DNA of 64,000 nucleotides from Hoeflea_A sp039025395 (GTDB taxonomy: Bacteria; Pseudomonadota; Alphaproteobacteria; Rhizobiales; Rhizobiaceae). The translations under genes and the position numbers were made by a program. This document shows positions 62,477 through 64,000 of this stretch, piece by piece. The notes beneath the pieces are model-generated. The model worked only from the letters and a program-made list of their open reading frames with translations. It was not told the DNA's origin and did no database searches. The stretch's first letter is position 1, and the number at the start of each line of letters is the position of its first letter. The stretch spans positions 5,411-69,410 of the forward strand of contig JBCCOK010000026.1 of the NCBI GenBank assembly GCA_039025395.1, in the 5' to 3' direction.

Positions 62477-64000
62477 TCAGATACCGATTCTGCGTCGTCC
62501 TTGGCTCTCGGCAATGCTCTCCGCCTGAAAGAAGCATGACATCACCGCTTCGGCAATATGATCGGCGTTCAGCCCGGCATCATCATACATTGAGCGCGGA
62601 GACGCCTGGTCTATAAAGCGGTCGGGCAGCACCAGAGACCGGACCTTCAGGCCTCCGTCAAGTTGGCCGTTTGCGGCCAGCGTGTGGAGCACGTGCGAGC
62701 CGAAGCCACCCACCGCGCCTTCTTCGACAGTGACCAGGACGGCATGTTCATTTGCCAGCCGGAACAACAATTCCTGATCCAGCGGCTTTGCAAAACGCGC
62801 GTCGGCAACGGTTGTGGATAACCCCCGGTTTTTCAAGAGTGACGCAGCCTCAAGACACTCCTCCAGCCGCGTGCCAAGCGACAGGAGCGCGACCTGACTA
62901 CCCTGCGCGACGATACGGCCACGTCCGATTTCGAAAGCCTCACCGGCTTGCGGCAGAGCGACACCTGTTCCTTCGCCGCGCGGATAGCGGAAGGCGATCG
63001 GGCCATCGTTGTATCCGACGGCAGTGGTTACGGCATGCACGAGTTCCGCCTCGTCCGAAGGCGCCATCACAACAAATCCTGGCAGACTGCACAGATAGCC
63101 CACATCAAAGGATCCGGCGTGCGTTGGTCCATCCGCACCGACGAGTCCTGCGCGATCGATCGCGAAACGGACCGGCAAGCCCTGCAAGGCGACGTCATGC
63201 ACGATCTGATCGTAAGCTCTCTGCAGAAAGGTCGAATAGATCGCGCAGAAGGGTTTCATACCGCCTGCTGCGAGGCCAGCGGCAAATGTGACCGCGTGCT
63301 GTTCGGCTATTCCAACATCAAAAGAGCGTTCGGGAAATGCCTTGGCAAAAATCCCTACCCCGGTTCCAGATGGCATGGCGGCGGTTATCGCGACGATTTC
63401 GTCATCGGTCTGCGCCTCACGGGTCAGAGACTCGCCGAAAACGCCCGTATAGGACGGTGCCGCCGGCGTTGGCTTTTTCTGTTCCCCGGTGACGATATTG
63501 AACTTTGAGACGCCGTGGCACTTGTCGGCGGCATCTTCGGCCGGCGGATAGCCCTTGCCCTTGACGGTCAGTGCGTGAATCAACACCGGGCCGTCGGCGT
63601 CGCTGCGTGCCCCGCGCAGGACTTCGAGCAACGATGGCACATCATGGCCATCAACGGGGCCAACATAGTCAAAGCCAAGCTGTTCAAACAGCGAAACGGT
63701 CCGGTCCTGACCATGCCGCCGCTCGCTTTTGCCCGACAGGTCGGCTAGATGATTCACAAGTGCACCGGATGGCGGCGCGATGGACATTTCGTTGTCATTG
63801 AGGATGACAAAGAGGCGCCGACCAAGGACACCGGCGTTGTTCAGCGCCTCGAATGCCATTCCGGCGGACATGGCACCATCGCCAACCACGCAAACAACGT
63901 CTCCATCACTCTTTTTCAAACTGTTGGCGACGGCAAAACCCAGCCCGGCCGACATCGCCGTTGACGAATGGGCCGCGCCAAAGGGATCGAATTGGCTTTC
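62477..64000 (-). CDS. dxs: 1-deoxy-D-xylulose-5-phosphate synthase, 5'-truncated
   Basis: 508 codons of an approximately 640-residue enzyme; the N-terminal part lies beyond the right edge. It makes DXP from pyruvate and glyceraldehyde 3-phosphate with thiamine diphosphate, the first step of the MEP isoprenoid pathway. Signature blocks are VCVVGDGAMSAGMAFEALNN (thiamine site), AIDRAGLVGADGPTHAG (transketolase pyrimidine domain) and EGAVGGFGSHV in the C-terminal domain. Supply of isoprenoid precursors for carotenoids and bacteriochlorophyll suits its position beside the photosynthesis genes; such dxs copies are often additional to a housekeeping one. Confidence 0.94.
   Translation of the reverse strand, partial: ESQFDPFGAAHSSTAMSAGLGFAVANSLKKSDGDVVCVVGDGAMSAGMAFEALNNAGVLGRRLFVILNDNEMSIAPPSGALVNHLADLSGKSERRHGQDRTVSLFEQLGFDYVGPVDGHDVPSLLEVLRGARSDADGPVLIHALTVKGKGYPPAEDAADKCHGVSKFNIVTGEQKKPTPAAPSYTGVFGESLTREAQTDDEIVAITAAMPSGTGVGIFAKAFPERSFDVGIAEQHAVTFAAGLAAGGMKPFCAIYSTFLQRAYDQIVHDVALQGLPVRFAIDRAGLVGADGPTHAGSFDVGYLCSLPGFVVMAPSDEAELVHAVTTAVGYNDGPIAFRYPRGEGTGVALPQAGEAFEIGRGRIVAQGSQVALLSLGTRLEECLEAASLLKNRGLSTTVADARFAKPLDQELLFRLANEHAVLVTVEEGAVGGFGSHVLHTLAANGQLDGGLKVRSLVLPDRFIDQASPRSMYDDAGLNADHIAEAVMSCFFQAESIAESQGRRRIGI

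Overview
The window looks like chromosomal DNA of an alphaproteobacterium with fairly high GC content. The right end carries a carotenoid desaturase of the CrtD type, a B12-binding photosynthesis regulator (PpaA/AerR type) and dxs, which points to an (aerobic) anoxygenic phototroph. The mix of TRAP, BMP-type ABC and betaine-demethylation genes would suit a marine Hyphomicrobiales or Rhodobacterales organism. That placement is inference from gene content only.

Layout. 1-3494: end of a hydantoinase operon (hyuB partial, hyuA, an isochorismatase-fold protein with Gly at the catalytic Cys position). 3513-7722: RND efflux pump and its membrane-fusion partner. 8069-17384: DMT exporter, (S)-ureidoglycine aminohydrolase-like bicupin, TetR regulator, and an operon of a dimethylglycine-dehydrogenase-like flavoenzyme, an MttB-like methyltransferase and a second amine oxidoreductase, followed by a broken LysR gene. 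The tetR gene is flanked by two copies of the same inverted repeat. 17541-27394: one long operon with a GntR regulator, a BMP-type nucleoside ABC importer, a cysteine hydrolase, a PfkB kinase, a nucleoside phosphorylase, a SIS isomerase and an aldehyde dehydrogenase. I regard this as the most interesting metabolic system here. 27391-37576: aminotransferase, racemase-like protein, double OsmC protein, LysR, DUF1330, two pirins, DUF5996, 6-phosphogluconate dehydrogenase and LacI.

37693-43424: a LivM-like remnant, a 60-residue protein, an OmpA-family protein with nine perfect-length 14-residue repeats, and a TRAP transporter. 43613-46569: two convergent photolyase genes, one from the (6-4) prokaryotic family but without the usual iron-sulfur cysteines. 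46784-56950: mixed small and single genes (DUF6958-like, SleB-type hydrolase, beta-lactamase fold, DUF3500, membrane protein, VOC, DUF779 plus aldehyde dehydrogenase, lipoprotein hydrolase). 57096-59728: ligase-associated exonuclease and ATP-dependent DNA ligase. 59962-64000: crtD, ppaA/aerR and dxs.

No rRNA, tRNA, CRISPR array, insertion sequence or prophage gene was recognised. Functions come from motifs and family recognition by eye, without database searches.
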